Source of the DNA: Devosia aurantiaca
GTDB lineage: Bacteria > Pseudomonadota > Alphaproteobacteria > Rhizobiales > Devosiaceae
NCBI RefSeq assembly: GCF_011058215.1
Contig: NZ_JAALFG010000002.1
Span: forward strand, 372,001-436,000
Direction of reading: 5' to 3'
Length of the DNA stretch: 64,000 nt
The notes beneath the pieces were generated by a model. The model was not told the DNA's origin. It did not search any database and saw only the letters and a list, made by a program, of their open reading frames with translations. This document shows, one piece after another, positions 10,001 to 18,913 of this stretch. Within the stretch, counting starts at the first letter, position 1. The number at the start of each line of letters is the position of its first letter. The position numbers and the translations under genes are program-made.

Positions 10001-10395
10001 TTCTTCTGCGGCAGATAGGCGATCACCTCGACTTCCACCTTCACCTCGGGCGAACCGAGGCCGCCGATAATGATGCCGCTATGCGGCGGACGGTGGTCGC
10101 CGAAAAACTTCTTGCGCTCTGTGCTGATCGCGGCCGAGTCATTGCGGTCGGTGAGAAACACCATGATCTTGACCACGTCCCTGGGCGTCGCGCCGATATG
10201 GGCCAGGATGCGGCCAATATTGCGGTAGACCTGCGCGGCTTGTGCACCCGCATCGCCAATGCCCACCCATTGGCCATTCTCGTCGCGGGCGACCTGGCCA
10301 GCCACATAGGCGAAGTCGCCAGCGATGGAGACATGTTCGTAATTGGCGGCCGGAAAAACATCGGGCGGACTGGTGAGGACGATCTCGCGGGTCAT
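9997..10395 (-). CDS. RidA family protein (enamine/imine deaminase)
   Basis: A 132-residue YjgF/YER057c/UK114 family protein that hydrolyses reactive enamines and imines. Family features include YVAGQVARDENG, QVYRNIGRIL, the VKIMVFLTD segment, and the EVEVIAYLP end. The start at 10395 is supported by AAGGAG nine bases upstream; an upstream in-frame ATG at 10443 would run through the operator candidate at 10435. It is followed by the aminotransferase with an ATGA overlap. It presumably detoxifies intermediates of that enzyme or of another step in the island. Confidence 0.9.
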   Translation of the reverse strand: MTREIVLTSPPDVFPAANYEHVSIAGDFAYVAGQVARDENGQWVGIGDAGAQAAQVYRNIGRILAHIGATPRDVVKIMVFLTDRNDSAAISTERKKFFGDHRPPHSGIIIGGLGSPEVKVEVEVIAYLPQKK

Positions 10396-10434
10396 GGCAA
10401 ACTCCTTGCTGGCGACAACCTGCGACAACCAACC

Positions 10435-10445
10435 TTGTAACACAA
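10435..10445. promoter_or_regulatory. GntR-type operator, one mismatch
   Basis: TTGTAACACAA differs by one base from the palindrome TTGTAnTACAA. It lies 40 bases upstream of the RidA start, where a repressor could block the leftward ridA-aminotransferase promoter. Confidence 0.5.
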
Positions 10446-10533
10446 GAATACAATTTTAGACGGCGGCGCGCTTTTAGGCATGCCGGGCCAAACGCCTATC
10501 TTGACAGCACCAAGCCCCGCTGCATCAATGCCC

Positions 10534-10544
10534 TTGTAATACAA
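10534..10544. promoter_or_regulatory. GntR-type operator TTGTAATACAA
   Basis: Exact TTGTAnTACAA palindrome followed by TCTTCA, 57 bases upstream of the ABC binding-protein start. It is the same element as at 7332 and 13934. Confidence 0.7.
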
Positions 10545-10601
10545 TCTTCAAATATACAGTCTTGTCGTTTTCGCCTTTGGGGAACTTGAAAGGGAATTCG
10601 T

Positions 10602-12145
10602 ATGCTTAAAACTGTCAGCCTTTGCGCAATCGCGCTGGCCATCTCGTCAGTGCCGTCCTTCGCTCAGGACGCCGATACGCTCGTCGTCGCACAATCGGTG
10701 GATGTCGAATCGCTTGAGCCGGACATGCTCAACCAGTCCGCCTCGCTCAACATTGCCAACGCACTCTGGGGGACATTGCTCAGCGTGACACCCGAGGGCG
10801 AAATCGTGCCCAATTTCGCTGAAAGCTGGGAATGGAACGACGAAGGCACCGAGATCAGCTTCAAGATCAAGGAAGGCCTCAAATGCGAAGATGGCGAAAC
10901 GCTGGACGCTGAGGACGTCGCCTATACCTTTACCCGCGCCGCTGACCCCGCCAATGCCTTCATCGGCCATACGCCGGGCTTCGTTTATTCCTCCATCGGC
11001 TTTGTCGGCGCCCGTGCTGACGACCCGACCACGGCCGTCATGCAGGTCAAGGGCTATTCGTCCACCGTTCCCGGCATGGTCGCCAAGATCCTGATCCACT
11101 GCAAAGACAGCTACGAAAAGCTCAGCGTTGAGGAAGCGGCCGTCTCCCCGTGGCCTCGGGTCCCTATAAGCTTGTCGAGTGGGTGCGCGCCGACCGTGTC
11201 GTCCTCACGCGCAACGAAAACTGGACCATGGGCGACGTCCCATTCGAAAACGTCATCTTCCGCGTCATTCCGGAATCCAGCACCCGAACCGCCGAATTGC
11301 TGGCGGGCCAGGTCGATATCGCCGTCAATATCCCGCCCGATCAGATGGAAACCGTCAATGCCACCGATCAGGCAACGGTGGTCTCCGTCGCCGGTACCCG
11401 CCGCATGTTCGCTGGCTTCAACTTCTCCGGCGCCTTCGACGGCACCCCGGCTGGCGACGCGATCAAGAATGTCGAAGTCCGCCGCGCCCTCAACATGGCC
11501 GTCGATGTCCCCACCATCTGCAAACAGCTCTTGGGCACCGATTGCGTCCGCGCCAACGGCCCGGCCAATCTCGGCGATCCGACGATCGAGCCCTACCCCT
11601 ATGATCCGGACCAGGCCGAAGCCATGCTCGACGCCGCCGGCTATCCGCGCGGCGGCGACGGCGTCCGCTTTTCCGTCCAGATGCAGGGTCCGCAAGGCCG
11701 TTACCTCCAGGACGGCCAGGTGCAGCAGGCCATCGCCCAGTATCTTGGCGACATCGGCGTCGAGACCACCAATGACCTCATGGACATGACGGTGTTTTCA
11801 CCCATGGCCCGCGAGCATCGCGCTGGTCCCATGTTCTTCATCGGCCAGGGCGGCGCCACCTGGAGCGCCATCTACGACATGTCGCTCTTCCCCTCGCGTG
11901 ACGCCCCGGTTAACACCGGCAACTGGTACAACGAGGAATGGCAGAAGCGCTGGGACAGCCTCTCGGGCGTGCGTGACACCGCCGAAGAGCGCAAGATCGT
12001 CGACGAAATGCTCAAGATCTTCCACGACGACGCGCCATGGATCTTCCTTTACTTCCAGCCCGACTTCTACGGCATCTCCAACCGCATCGACTGGACCCCG
12101 CGCCGCGATGAAGCCATCGAGGTCTGGACCGCGTCGCTGAATTAA
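10602..12145 (+). CDS. ABC transporter substrate-binding protein, peptide/nickel (family 5) type (frameshifted in this sequence)
   Basis: A periplasmic DppA/OppA-like solute receptor. Residues 1-21 form a signal peptide ending SFA-Q. The N-terminal lobe has the family pattern LWGTLLSVTPEGEIVPNFAESW and the C-terminal lobe ends in a conserved WTPRRDEAIEVW region. The frame breaks in four C at 11147-11150; one added base joins EEAAVSP to VASGPYKLVEW and gives 514 residues, the usual size. No permease or ATPase genes are adjacent, so the transporter core must be encoded elsewhere. An operator candidate lies just upstream, suggesting induction with the rest of the island. Confidence 0.88.
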
Positions 12146-12163
12146 CCAGCAGCTCTCGAAATG

Positions 12164-12191
12164 AAAAGGGCCGGTTCGCACCGGCCCTTTT
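12164..12191. terminator. Bidirectional intrinsic terminator
   Basis: Perfect 12-base-pair stem (12164-12175 with 12180-12191) with a TCGC loop. The arms begin AAAA and end TTTT, so a U-tract forms on either strand. It separates the convergent binding-protein and M14 peptidase genes. Confidence 0.9.
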
Positions 12192-12195
12192 GCTT

Positions 12196-13872
12196 TTATG
12201 CCAGCTCGTGGCTGACCCGATGCGTACCGCCCTTTTGCGAGACCGCGACTGCCGTCACCTTGGCGCCCGGCCCTGTCGCCTTCACCAGCCATTCCACCGG
12301 CTTGGCCGTCGGCGACCACTGCGGTCCCCAGTTCGAATAGGTGAACTTGCGTTCATTGCGCCCGGCAAGGTTGCCGAGATCCTGCGTCTGCGGATTGATG
12401 ATCAGCTTGGCATTTTCGAGATCGAGCGAGATCGTCACCGGCTTTGCCACCTTGTTCTCCACCGCCACGTCCGAAAGGTTGGTCGGCAAATAGCCGTGAT
12501 TGGCGACGACGGCCGAAACCTTGAACAGGTCAGCCCCCAGCGCTTCCACCTCGAACTTGTCGATCTTGACCTGCGGTGCCGCCGCGGCATGGCGCAGGTT
12601 GAAGAGCGTATTGTTGTGGCAGATCTCTTCAAGCAGCTTGCCCGGCGGATTGCGGTAGCTCCAGATATAAACCATACCGCCCACTTCCACCGGTCCAAGC
12701 TGGGGATGATCGAAGGCTTCCCAGTCGCGGAACCCCTTGTCGCCGACATTGTCCAGCACCCAGTCGAAGACCTTCTGCTGCGTATCGGCATCGCGCGGGC
12801 CAAGGTTCATATAGCCCTTTTTGTCGACGCCCGCCGTCCGCTCCATGTCCCAGAGCTCGGTCGAAAAGCAGATGATGCCCAGTTCTTCATAAACCCAGTC
12901 CTTGAGGCTCCCATGCCGGCCTTTGGTCTTGTCCGGCGTAAAATCCTCATAGGTCGAAATCACCGGATAGCCGGTGAGCCGCGTGCCGACGCCGCCGATG
13001 TCCTTATAGAGCGCCAGGTCGCGCGGGCTCATTTCCGCATCGTATTTGAGCATCGACGGCCGCAGGATGATGCCGCCATGCGTATGGTAGGCACACATGC
13101 CGCAGATATTGGGATGATCGAGCACCAGCCGCCCCATGGCCATGGCCTCGGGCTCCGAGAACGGATAATCGCCGCTGCCATATTCCCGGGGTGACCAATT
13201 GATGGGGAAGTTGCGGTTCATGTTGCCGTCTTGCTGCTGCTCGATCTTGACATGCACGCCGTCGAAATTGCGGATCAGCCCCTCGGGATAAACGCGGAAA
13301 TATTCTCCGCCCTCTTCCCCCGGCTCGCGCTGCACCATGAGCCGCGGATCGCGCTCCGACTTCTTCCACTCGCCCGTCGGGTCGGGCACGCGCATGTTGA
13401 CGATATAGCCATCGCCATTGACGTCCTGCGGGATCAAACCCTCGATCCGATCCTCGCCCGGCAGGTACCGCCCATTGCCGCACCAGGGGTGATAGGGCTC
13501 CTGCAGCGACAGTTCCGCCCCATCCGGATTGATGCGCGGAATGACATAGAACACCTGCGCGTCGAGCAGCCGCGTCACCTCCTCGTCCGTCCCGTAATTG
13601 GTCAGCATGTACCAGATGCCATAAAGCGCCGTTGCGCTCGTGGCATGTTCCTCGGCATGGATCTGCGCGTCGATGTAAAAGCCCGGCTTCTCCGTTCCCG
13701 GGCCGGTCTTGGGATTGGTGATCTCCATCAGCCAGACATCGCGCCCCCGATGCGACTTACCGATCGAGCTCAGCTTCGCCAGCTCCGGATAGGCCGCCGC
13801 CAACGCCTGCAAGTGCCCCGTCATTGCTTCGTAGTCGTAGTAAGTGTCGAACGCGATATCCACTTTGGCCAT
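12196..13872 (-). CDS. M14 family zinc carboxypeptidase
   Basis: A 558-residue metallopeptidase with an N-terminal M14 catalytic domain. The zinc motif is HAEE (H72, E75) in the DAQIHAEEHA segment, RINPDG follows, a third zinc histidine is in AYHTHGG, and the catalytic glutamate is likely in CFSTELWD. There is no signal peptide, so it probably acts in the cytosol. A C-terminal beta-rich region of about 130 residues resembles the sandwich domains that accompany this family. The palindromic operator 13934-13944 lies about 60 bases upstream, placing it in the presumed GntR regulon. It may trim peptides imported by the binding protein next door. Confidence 0.9.
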   Translation of the reverse strand: MAKVDIAFDTYYDYEAMTGHLQALAAAYPELAKLSSIGKSHRGRDVWLMEITNPKTGPGTEKPGFYIDAQIHAEEHATSATALYGIWYMLTNYGTDEEVTRLLDAQVFYVIPRINPDGAELSLQEPYHPWCGNGRYLPGEDRIEGLIPQDVNGDGYIVNMRVPDPTGEWKKSERDPRLMVQREPGEEGGEYFRVYPEGLIRNFDGVHVKIEQQQDGNMNRNFPINWSPREYGSGDYPFSEPEAMAMGRLVLDHPNICGMCAYHTHGGIILRPSMLKYDAEMSPRDLALYKDIGGVGTRLTGYPVISTYEDFTPDKTKGRHGSLKDWVYEELGIICFSTELWDMERTAGVDKKGYMNLGPRDADTQQKVFDWVLDNVGDKGFRDWEAFDHPQLGPVEVGGMVYIWSYRNPPGKLLEEICHNNTLFNLRHAAAAPQVKIDKFEVEALGADLFKVSAVVANHGYLPTNLSDVAVENKVAKPVTISLDLENAKLIINPQTQDLGNLAGRNERKFTYSNWGPQWSPTAKPVEWLVKATGPGAKVTAVAVSQKGGTHRVSHELA

Positions 13873-13933
13873 GTCGATCCCTGAGCTTGATGCCTGCGAT
13901 CGACCCTAGCCGGGCCATTCCAGCAGGTAAAGT

Positions 13934-13944
13934 TTGTAATACAA
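13934..13944. promoter_or_regulatory. GntR-type operator TTGTAATACAA
   Basis: Exact TTGTAnTACAA palindrome followed by TCTTAC, 62 bases upstream of the M14 peptidase start and before the divergent small gene at 14009. Confidence 0.7.
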
Positions 13945-14008
13945 TCTTACACCCGCACCTTTTGCCGGTTGAGGCGTTGAGGCTGCTCGGAACAAGGAGC
14001 AGCAGCCC

Positions 14009-14209
14009 ATGCCTGACTATCAACTCACCCTCAGCAACGGCACCAGCATCGGCTTCAGCGATGATCGCGAACTCGACGAGATCATCGAACAGGTGATCGA
14101 AGAGGGCTTCCTGCGCATCAGCGGCGAGCGCACCCTGGTCGATCAGGGCACGCCGGTGGAAGGCGATTTTGTCGCCTTCGAGAGCCATATCCTCAGCATT
14201 TCCACCTGA
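14009..14209 (+). CDS. Small protein of unknown function (66 aa)
   Basis: A 66-residue acidic protein with AAGGAG at 13994-13999, ten bases before the ATG. It is mostly predicted beta/alpha without membrane segments: it begins with a hydrophilic strand-like stretch and has an acidic helix (DDRELDEIIEQVIEEG) in the middle. I do not recognise a family. It is followed 17 bases later by another small gene and the two are probably co-transcribed. Strong ribosome binding sites make both believable as genes. Confidence 0.65.
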   Translation: MPDYQLTLSNGTSIGFSDDRELDEIIEQVIEEGFLRISGERTLVDQGTPVEGDFVAFESHILSIST

Positions 14210-14226
14210 TCCGAGAGGAGATCAGC

Positions 14227-14433
14227 ATGACCGCCAAGATCAGTAACGGCCTCAATGACCGCCCCCGCGACGAAACCATCGCGCAAACCGGCGCCGGCCT
14301 GCCCGACGACAGCAGCAAGCCCATCGAGGTGAGCGATGCCGAAGTTGCCAAACTGCGCGAAAAGCTCACCGGGGAGATCAAGACCCCCGACATGCCCTAC
14401 GATGTCGAGCACGCCCAGACCAACAAGCGCTAA
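14227..14433 (+). CDS. Small hydrophilic protein of unknown function (68 aa)
   Basis: A 68-residue charged protein, probably largely disordered, with GAGGAG about seven bases before the ATG. It has no cysteines, membrane segment or recognised domain. It ends with a four-base overlap of the convergent HD-hydrolase gene. Paired with the 66-residue gene upstream. Function unknown. Confidence 0.6.
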   Translation: MTAKISNGLNDRPRDETIAQTGAGLPDDSSKPIEVSDAEVAKLREKLTGEIKTPDMPYDVEHAQTNKR

Positions 14434-14936
14434 CGCCTTGTTTGCGACGCAGCCTCTTTCCAAAGCGCTGCGTCGCCCTCTTTCAGCGCTTCGAGCAGCG
14501 CCATCTTCTCGCGCCGGTAAACGCTCCAGAAGCTAGGATCATGCCGGGCAATGCTTTTGGTATTGTCGATCAGATCCGCCAGCTTAATCGTCTTGGCCGC
14601 GGCCGGCGCCTTGGCCGTATGCAACAGGTCCATATGTTTGCGCGTCCGCCGATTGCCGTCCTCGGGCTTTGACACATCCGTCAGCCAACTGACTAGGTCG
14701 GCAACAACCGGCCCGAACTCCGCCGCGATTTCCTCGATCGTTACCGGCGTATCCTCGACCACATCATGCAAAAACGCCGCCGCGATCATCTCCTCGCTAT
14801 GCGGCACCGTCCGCACGATCTCGGCCACGGCGATCGGATGGACGATATAAGGCTCGCCCGTATATTTCCGAAGCTGGCCAATCGATCCATGCGCCGCGGC
14901 GGCAAACGCCCTGGCTCGCTCATCAAACGCGCCCAT
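14430..14936 (-). CDS. HD domain hydrolase, RelA/SpoT hydrolase-like (small alarmone hydrolase type)
   Basis: A 168-residue stand-alone HD-domain protein. It has the pattern of SpoT/MESH1 hydrolase domains: [15 protein letters not shown] with the first metal histidine, FLHDVVEDT with the HD pair, and a later LADLIDN with the last aspartate. There is no synthetase, TGS or ACT domain, so it resembles single-domain (p)ppGpp hydrolases. Related enzymes also cleave other nucleotides, so the substrate remains open. The start is supported by GGGAG upstream and lies three bases after the preceding gene on the same strand. Confidence 0.8.
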   Translation of the reverse strand: MGAFDERARAFAAAAHGSIGQLRKYTGEPYIVHPIAVAEIVRTVPHSEEMIAAAFLHDVVEDTPVTIEEIAAEFGPVVADLVSWLTDVSKPEDGNRRTRKHMDLLHTAKAPAAAKTIKLADLIDNTKSIARHDPSFWSVYRREKMALLEALKEGDAALWKEAASQTRR

Positions 14937-14939
14937 CGG

Positions 14940-15380
14940 TCATTTCTCCCGGATCATATTGGACCAGTAGGACATTCCGCCGACGCTCCTCGCCTCCCAG
15001 TCCTCGTACAATCTTCGCAGCCGCAAACCTTGAAGCTCTACCCCGTCGTCGAACACCAGCTTCAGATCGCCGGTGGCCACATCCAGCTCGGCGCGACGAC
15101 AGATCCGCCCCGTCAGCGCCGCGCTGAGCTCGGCAATGACGTCGATCGGTGGCCCTCCCAACTCAGTCTGGTGATCAAAACTCGTCACCTCAAGCTGGCC
15201 TCCAACCAACAGGCGCCAGAACGCAAAATCAAAATCGGCGCCGTTATGGAGCGCGACATTGGCCGAGACCCAGCCGTTCCAGAGTGCGCTCGTCTCGGGA
15301 TTGAACTCGCCACGCACCGAAACAACCGCACTGTCCATCACCATGGGAAAATCGGTGCGATATTCGTCCCTGATCACCAC
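14940..15380 (-). CDS. Conserved hypothetical protein
   Basis: A protein of about 146 residues read from a GTG at 15380 (another GTG follows at 15377 and an ATG at residue 12), directly after the stop of the upstream gene. It has an SFD...GGPPIDVIAEL centre and a tryptophan-rich tail. I do not recognise a domain. It forms a tight cluster with the upstream conserved protein and the HD hydrolase. Start uncertain. Confidence 0.6.
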   Translation of the reverse strand: MVIRDEYRTDFPMVMDSAVVSVRGEFNPETSALWNGWVSANVALHNGADFDFAFWRLLVGGQLEVTSFDHQTELGGPPIDVIAELSAALTGRICRRAELDVATGDLKLVFDDGVELQGLRLRRLYEDWEARSVGGMSYWSNMIREK

Positions 15381-15381
15381 G

Positions 15382-15708
15382 CTACCCGTCCTCCGACACT
15401 GCGGCAAACCACGCGGCATAAGGCGTGTTCCTGGCCAAGTGCCGATTATAATCAGGTGCCCCGTCCGTCCACCAGACCGGCCCGCGCTCGCCCAGGCCAT
15501 GCTTTGCCCGATCGACATCACGGCGCGCCGCAGCCTTTGCATCCGGATCCTCGGACCTCACCCGGCGCCGCGCATCCATCAGATCATGCACCAATCGCTG
15601 CCGCTCGGTTTCGCCGAGATCGGGATTGCTGGTCCGCCACAACCGACCTCGCACCACGATGTAGCGGCCGTCTGGCGTGTGAAGGACATTGTCGCAGTTC
15701 TTGCTCAT
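15382..15708 (-). CDS. Conserved hypothetical protein (VRGRLWR family)
   Basis: A 108-residue soluble protein. Its opening resembles a small proteobacterial family of unknown function that contains TPDGRYIVVRGRLWR and RGPVWWTDGAPDYNR segments, both of which are present. The central part is a charged helical stretch rich in Arg and Asp. It heads a leftward cluster with the next unknown protein and the HD hydrolase. Confidence 0.75.
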   Translation of the reverse strand: MSKNCDNVLHTPDGRYIVVRGRLWRTSNPDLGETERQRLVHDLMDARRRVRSEDPDAKAAARRDVDRAKHGLGERGPVWWTDGAPDYNRHLARNTPYAAWFAAVSEDG

Positions 15709-15835
15709 GGCAAATCAATGCAGCACCGTCCGCTAAGTGCCCAATGGCTGTGGCATTTTCCCAAGATCGACGTCCGCAGGATGGACGCTTGCCGGCCGCC
15801 CTGCTAGGCAAGCGCAGTCCTTGGAGGCGGCGCGC

Positions 15836-16603
15836 TTGGCAGACCCCAGAATTTGCTTTGTGACCAACAATACCGCGGCCGCCAACAATGCGGCCGACCG
15901 CCTGCGCGCCCGCTATGGCAGCTGCGAGGTCGATGAAGCCGACCTGGTCGTTGCCTTGGGCGGCGATGGGCTAATGCTGCAGACCCTGCACCGCGTCATG
16001 GGCCGCAGCGTGCCGACCTATGGCATGAATTTTGGCTCGGTCGGTTTTTTGATGAACGAGTTTAGCGAGGACGGGCTGGAACAGCGACTCGCCCAAGCCC
16101 AGCGCACCCATATCTACCCCCTGTCGATGACGGTGCTCGATGCTTGCGGCCGTACCCAGTCGGCCCTCGCGATCAATGAGGTTTCGCTTTTCCGCTCGAC
16201 CTATCAGGCTGCCAAGCTGCAGATCCTGGTCGACGATGCCGTGCGGCTCGACGAACTGATCTGCGACGGCGCGCTGCTGGCAACGCCTGCTGGCTCCACC
16301 GCCTATAATCTTTCCGCGCACGGTCCCATTCTGCCGATCGAGGCTGAGCTTTTGGCACTGACGCCGATCTCGCCCTTCCGGCCCCGGCGATGGCGCGGCG
16401 CGATCCTCTCCAACCGTGCCACGGTCAAGTTCATCACCCGCGAAGCCGACAAGCGTCCGGTCAGCGCCGTGGCCGACAATGTCGAATTTCAGAATGTACG
16501 CGAAGTCACGGTTTCGGAAGACCGCACCCATCGGGTGACGCTGCTGTTCGATCCCGGCACGAGCCTTGAGGAACGCGTCCTCAGCGAGCAGTTCCGCTTC
16601 TAG
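15836..16603 (+). CDS. nadK: NAD kinase
   Basis: ATP- or polyphosphate-dependent NAD kinase, making NADP. Visible motifs are VALGGDGLMLQ (GGDG, with the catalytic aspartate), GMNFGSVGFLMNE, NEVSL, and ATPAGSTAYNLSA. The start is TTG at 15836, chosen because GGAGG at 15823-15827 is well spaced; no ATG exists nearby. This gives 255 residues, the normal size for alphaproteobacterial NAD kinases. Confidence 0.92.
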   Translation: MADPRICFVTNNTAAANNAADRLRARYGSCEVDEADLVVALGGDGLMLQTLHRVMGRSVPTYGMNFGSVGFLMNEFSEDGLEQRLAQAQRTHIYPLSMTVLDACGRTQSALAINEVSLFRSTYQAAKLQILVDDAVRLDELICDGALLATPAGSTAYNLSAHGPILPIEAELLALTPISPFRPRRWRGAILSNRATVKFITREADKRPVSAVADNVEFQNVREVTVSEDRTHRVTLLFDPGTSLEERVLSEQFRF

Positions 16604-17798
16604 GCTGCGGGCAGCTGCAGCTGTGGCTCGGCTTCCACCTGCGGCACCCTGAGCAACCCGCGGCTGGTTTCCGCAAAAGCCCGCATCACGCCGCGCGCTG
16701 CCTGGCGCGCCAGAGTGACGTTCTGTGCGCTGAGATAGGCAAAAGCTTCTTCAAGTTCAGGCGGGATGTCGCCATCGTATTCGGCGATCAGCTCCTCGGT
16801 CAGCGCCGTAACCACATAGTGGCGCGCGGCAACATCGTCGGAGAGATCGGCGGTGCGCGCCAGCATGATCAGCCGCACCAGAAGCCGGCTGATCGCCGGC
16901 TCTAGCCCGCAACGGATAAAGAGCGCGTTGAGCGCCGGACGGCTGCCGTTTTCAAGCAGCACGAATACCTTCTCGCGCGATAGCTGCGCCAGCGACGCAA
17001 GGCAGGCGGAAAAGAACATCACATGCCCGGTCACCATGGCCTGAAGCAGCAGGCGGGTGTTGAGCTGGTCGCTGCCCACCAAGCCATCGACGAACTGGGA
17101 GTCGTCGCTGGCCGTTTCGCCGATAATGGTCAACGCATTGTCGGCGCCATCCCGCAGCACCCGTTCAAGCCGCTCCGGGGCCAGCGCACCCTTGACCATA
17201 CGGCATTCGCGCAGGCTGGCGGTCGCGCAACGCACCAACACCAGCCGCGCCGCGGCGGGCAGGTCCGCGCGCGACAACATCGCCCCGCGCATCTTGGCAT
17301 CCTCGCCCTTTGCCCTTGCCAGGCTCTCGAGCAGTGTCGCGCCGAACGGCACGTCCGGACGGCGCAACAGGGCAAGGGTCATCGCGTCCTCGTCGCGCGC
17401 CACGAGCGCCGCCACCAGGCGGAGGCTGAGACTTGGTCTTTCGGCAATGGCGGTAAGCGCAGAGACGTCCCCGCTGCGCACGATCGGCAAGAGGTCCGCA
17501 TCGACCAGAAGCGGGGAATATTGCAGCACGGCACGCGAGATGATCGGGCTGTCGCCCAGCATGGCGACGATGATCGGGCGCGGCGCTTCGCTCGAATGGA
17601 GGAGGCCATAGGCCAGCGCAGCGCGAACCTTGACCGAGGGATCATCGAGAAAGCCGATCAGCGCGGCGTAAAGAGCGGCATGTTCATCGGCAGGCCCCGG
17701 TGGTCGAGATAGGCGCGGGCGGCAAGATGAGCGGCATGTCCGCGTTCATTGCTGTCGCTCGATTGCGAAAGATCCGCAAACGCCTGGTACCCGATCAT
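16600..17798 (-). CDS. DUF2336 domain-containing protein (frameshifted in this sequence)
   Basis: A soluble, helix-rich repeat protein of the alphaproteobacterial DUF2336 family, whose function is unknown. The true start is the ATG at 17798; the frame breaks in four C at 17695-17698 and one added base links the N-terminal LDHRG to PADEHAALYAALIGFLDD, giving 399 residues. The helical repeats look HEAT-like, with LDDPSVKVRAALAYGLL near the N-terminus. Its stop overlaps the convergent nadK end by four bases. Confidence 0.75.
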
Positions 17799-17868
17799 CA
17801 CGCTACTCCACTCAACTGGAGCAAGCCTACCGGGGAGTGTTTAAGGAACGGTTCACCATAAAAAGCTG

Positions 17869-18009
17869 TCAGCCCGCGAGGGTCGACACCACCAATTGTA
17901 GCGCCTGCCAAAGCAACGCCACCGCGACCCAACCTGCCGATGCAAGACCAAGCACGATCCAGCCGCGTGGCAGAGCTAGCATCTTGTCGGAAATTGCCCT
18001 GGGCTGCAT
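17869..18009 (-). CDS. Small single-pass membrane protein (46 aa)
   Basis: A 46-residue reading frame starting at ATG 18009 with GGAG in the preceding bases and ending at TGA 17869. A short basic N-terminus is followed by one hydrophobic segment (about residues 17-43) rich in Ala, Val, Leu and Trp. It begins 15 bases after the end of the lytic transglycosylase gene on the same strand, so it may be its co-transcribed partner. No family recognised. Confidence 0.5.
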   Translation of the reverse strand: MQPRAISDKMLALPRGWIVLGLASAGWVAVALLWQALQLVVSTLAG

Positions 18010-18024
18010 CTCGGTCTCCAAACG

Positions 18025-18836
18025 CTACTGGCTATAGAGCTGGGTAAAGAACGGGCTTGCCGCTTCACCCGCTCCCGCCTCGCCATCCAGAGCTTCCGGC
18101 TCGGTCCGAAACAATCCGGTAAAAGACATATTCTCCTGCGAAAACCGGGATGGCAGGGGCGGCTCCGCCTCGCGCACCGTCGTCGCCCCTTCCCCGTCAT
18201 CTGCTGCACCGCAAACGGCGAGGTCGCGCCTTCATGCTTGGCCACAAGCACCTGATAAACCTGCCGAATGGTGCGGGCATGTCCTGACTGGTCGTAGAAG
18301 ATCGACCGGTTGGCCTCCGCCTGCCGCGGAAAAAGGTTGACCGCCACCTGATCCGGATTTTGCAGACCCGCCCGAAACATCTTCTCGGCGCCCTGGGCAC
18401 CCAAAAAGTGCGCAATATAAAGCTCGCCGGGGCTCGGCATGCGACCAAAGCTGTTGCGCAGGTATTCGCCGTTTTCACGGGTAAAGGCGGCAGCCAGATC
18501 GGCGGCAATTTGAGGATCTTCGCGCAGCTTGAGGATCTGCGCCTTTACCCCGGCATCGCGCACCACATAGTCGCCGCTCGACGTCACCTCGATGCGGTCG
18601 GCATAATTGCCATAGCCCAGCCGAGGCCCATCCTGCTTCATCACCTGTAGCCAGGTGCTTTCCAGAAACTGGAAGAGACCAACGGCAGAAGACGTGCTTG
18701 CCCGCGCGCCCGGATTGAGGCTGCTTTCCCGCATCGCCGTTTGCAGCAGATAGCTGAAATCGACGCCGCTGCGATCGCCCGCAGCGGTCAAAGCGTTCGC
18801 AACGCTCTGCGGAACTGAAATAGGCTGCACACCCAT
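18025..18836 (-). CDS. Lytic transglycosylase SLT domain protein (frameshifted in this sequence)
   Basis: A peptidoglycan lytic transglycosylase. The catalytic glutamate lies in TAMRESSLNP, followed by SAVGLFQFLESTW, the usual GLFQ signature. Downstream are AGVKAQILKLREDPQ and GELYIAHFLG, both typical of this rhizobial type. No cleavable signal peptide is obvious. The frame breaks in one of two adjacent C4 runs at 18186-18195. One added base replaces the nonsense tail with an acidic linker ending FFTQLYSQ, giving 270 residues with a stop at 18025. Confidence 0.82.
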
Positions 18837-18913
18837 CGGCGGACTTCGTTATCGAATCAGGCCTGGCCACCCTAGCACGCACGGCCCGGCGGGTCTGTTG
18901 ACCAATGCGCGAC

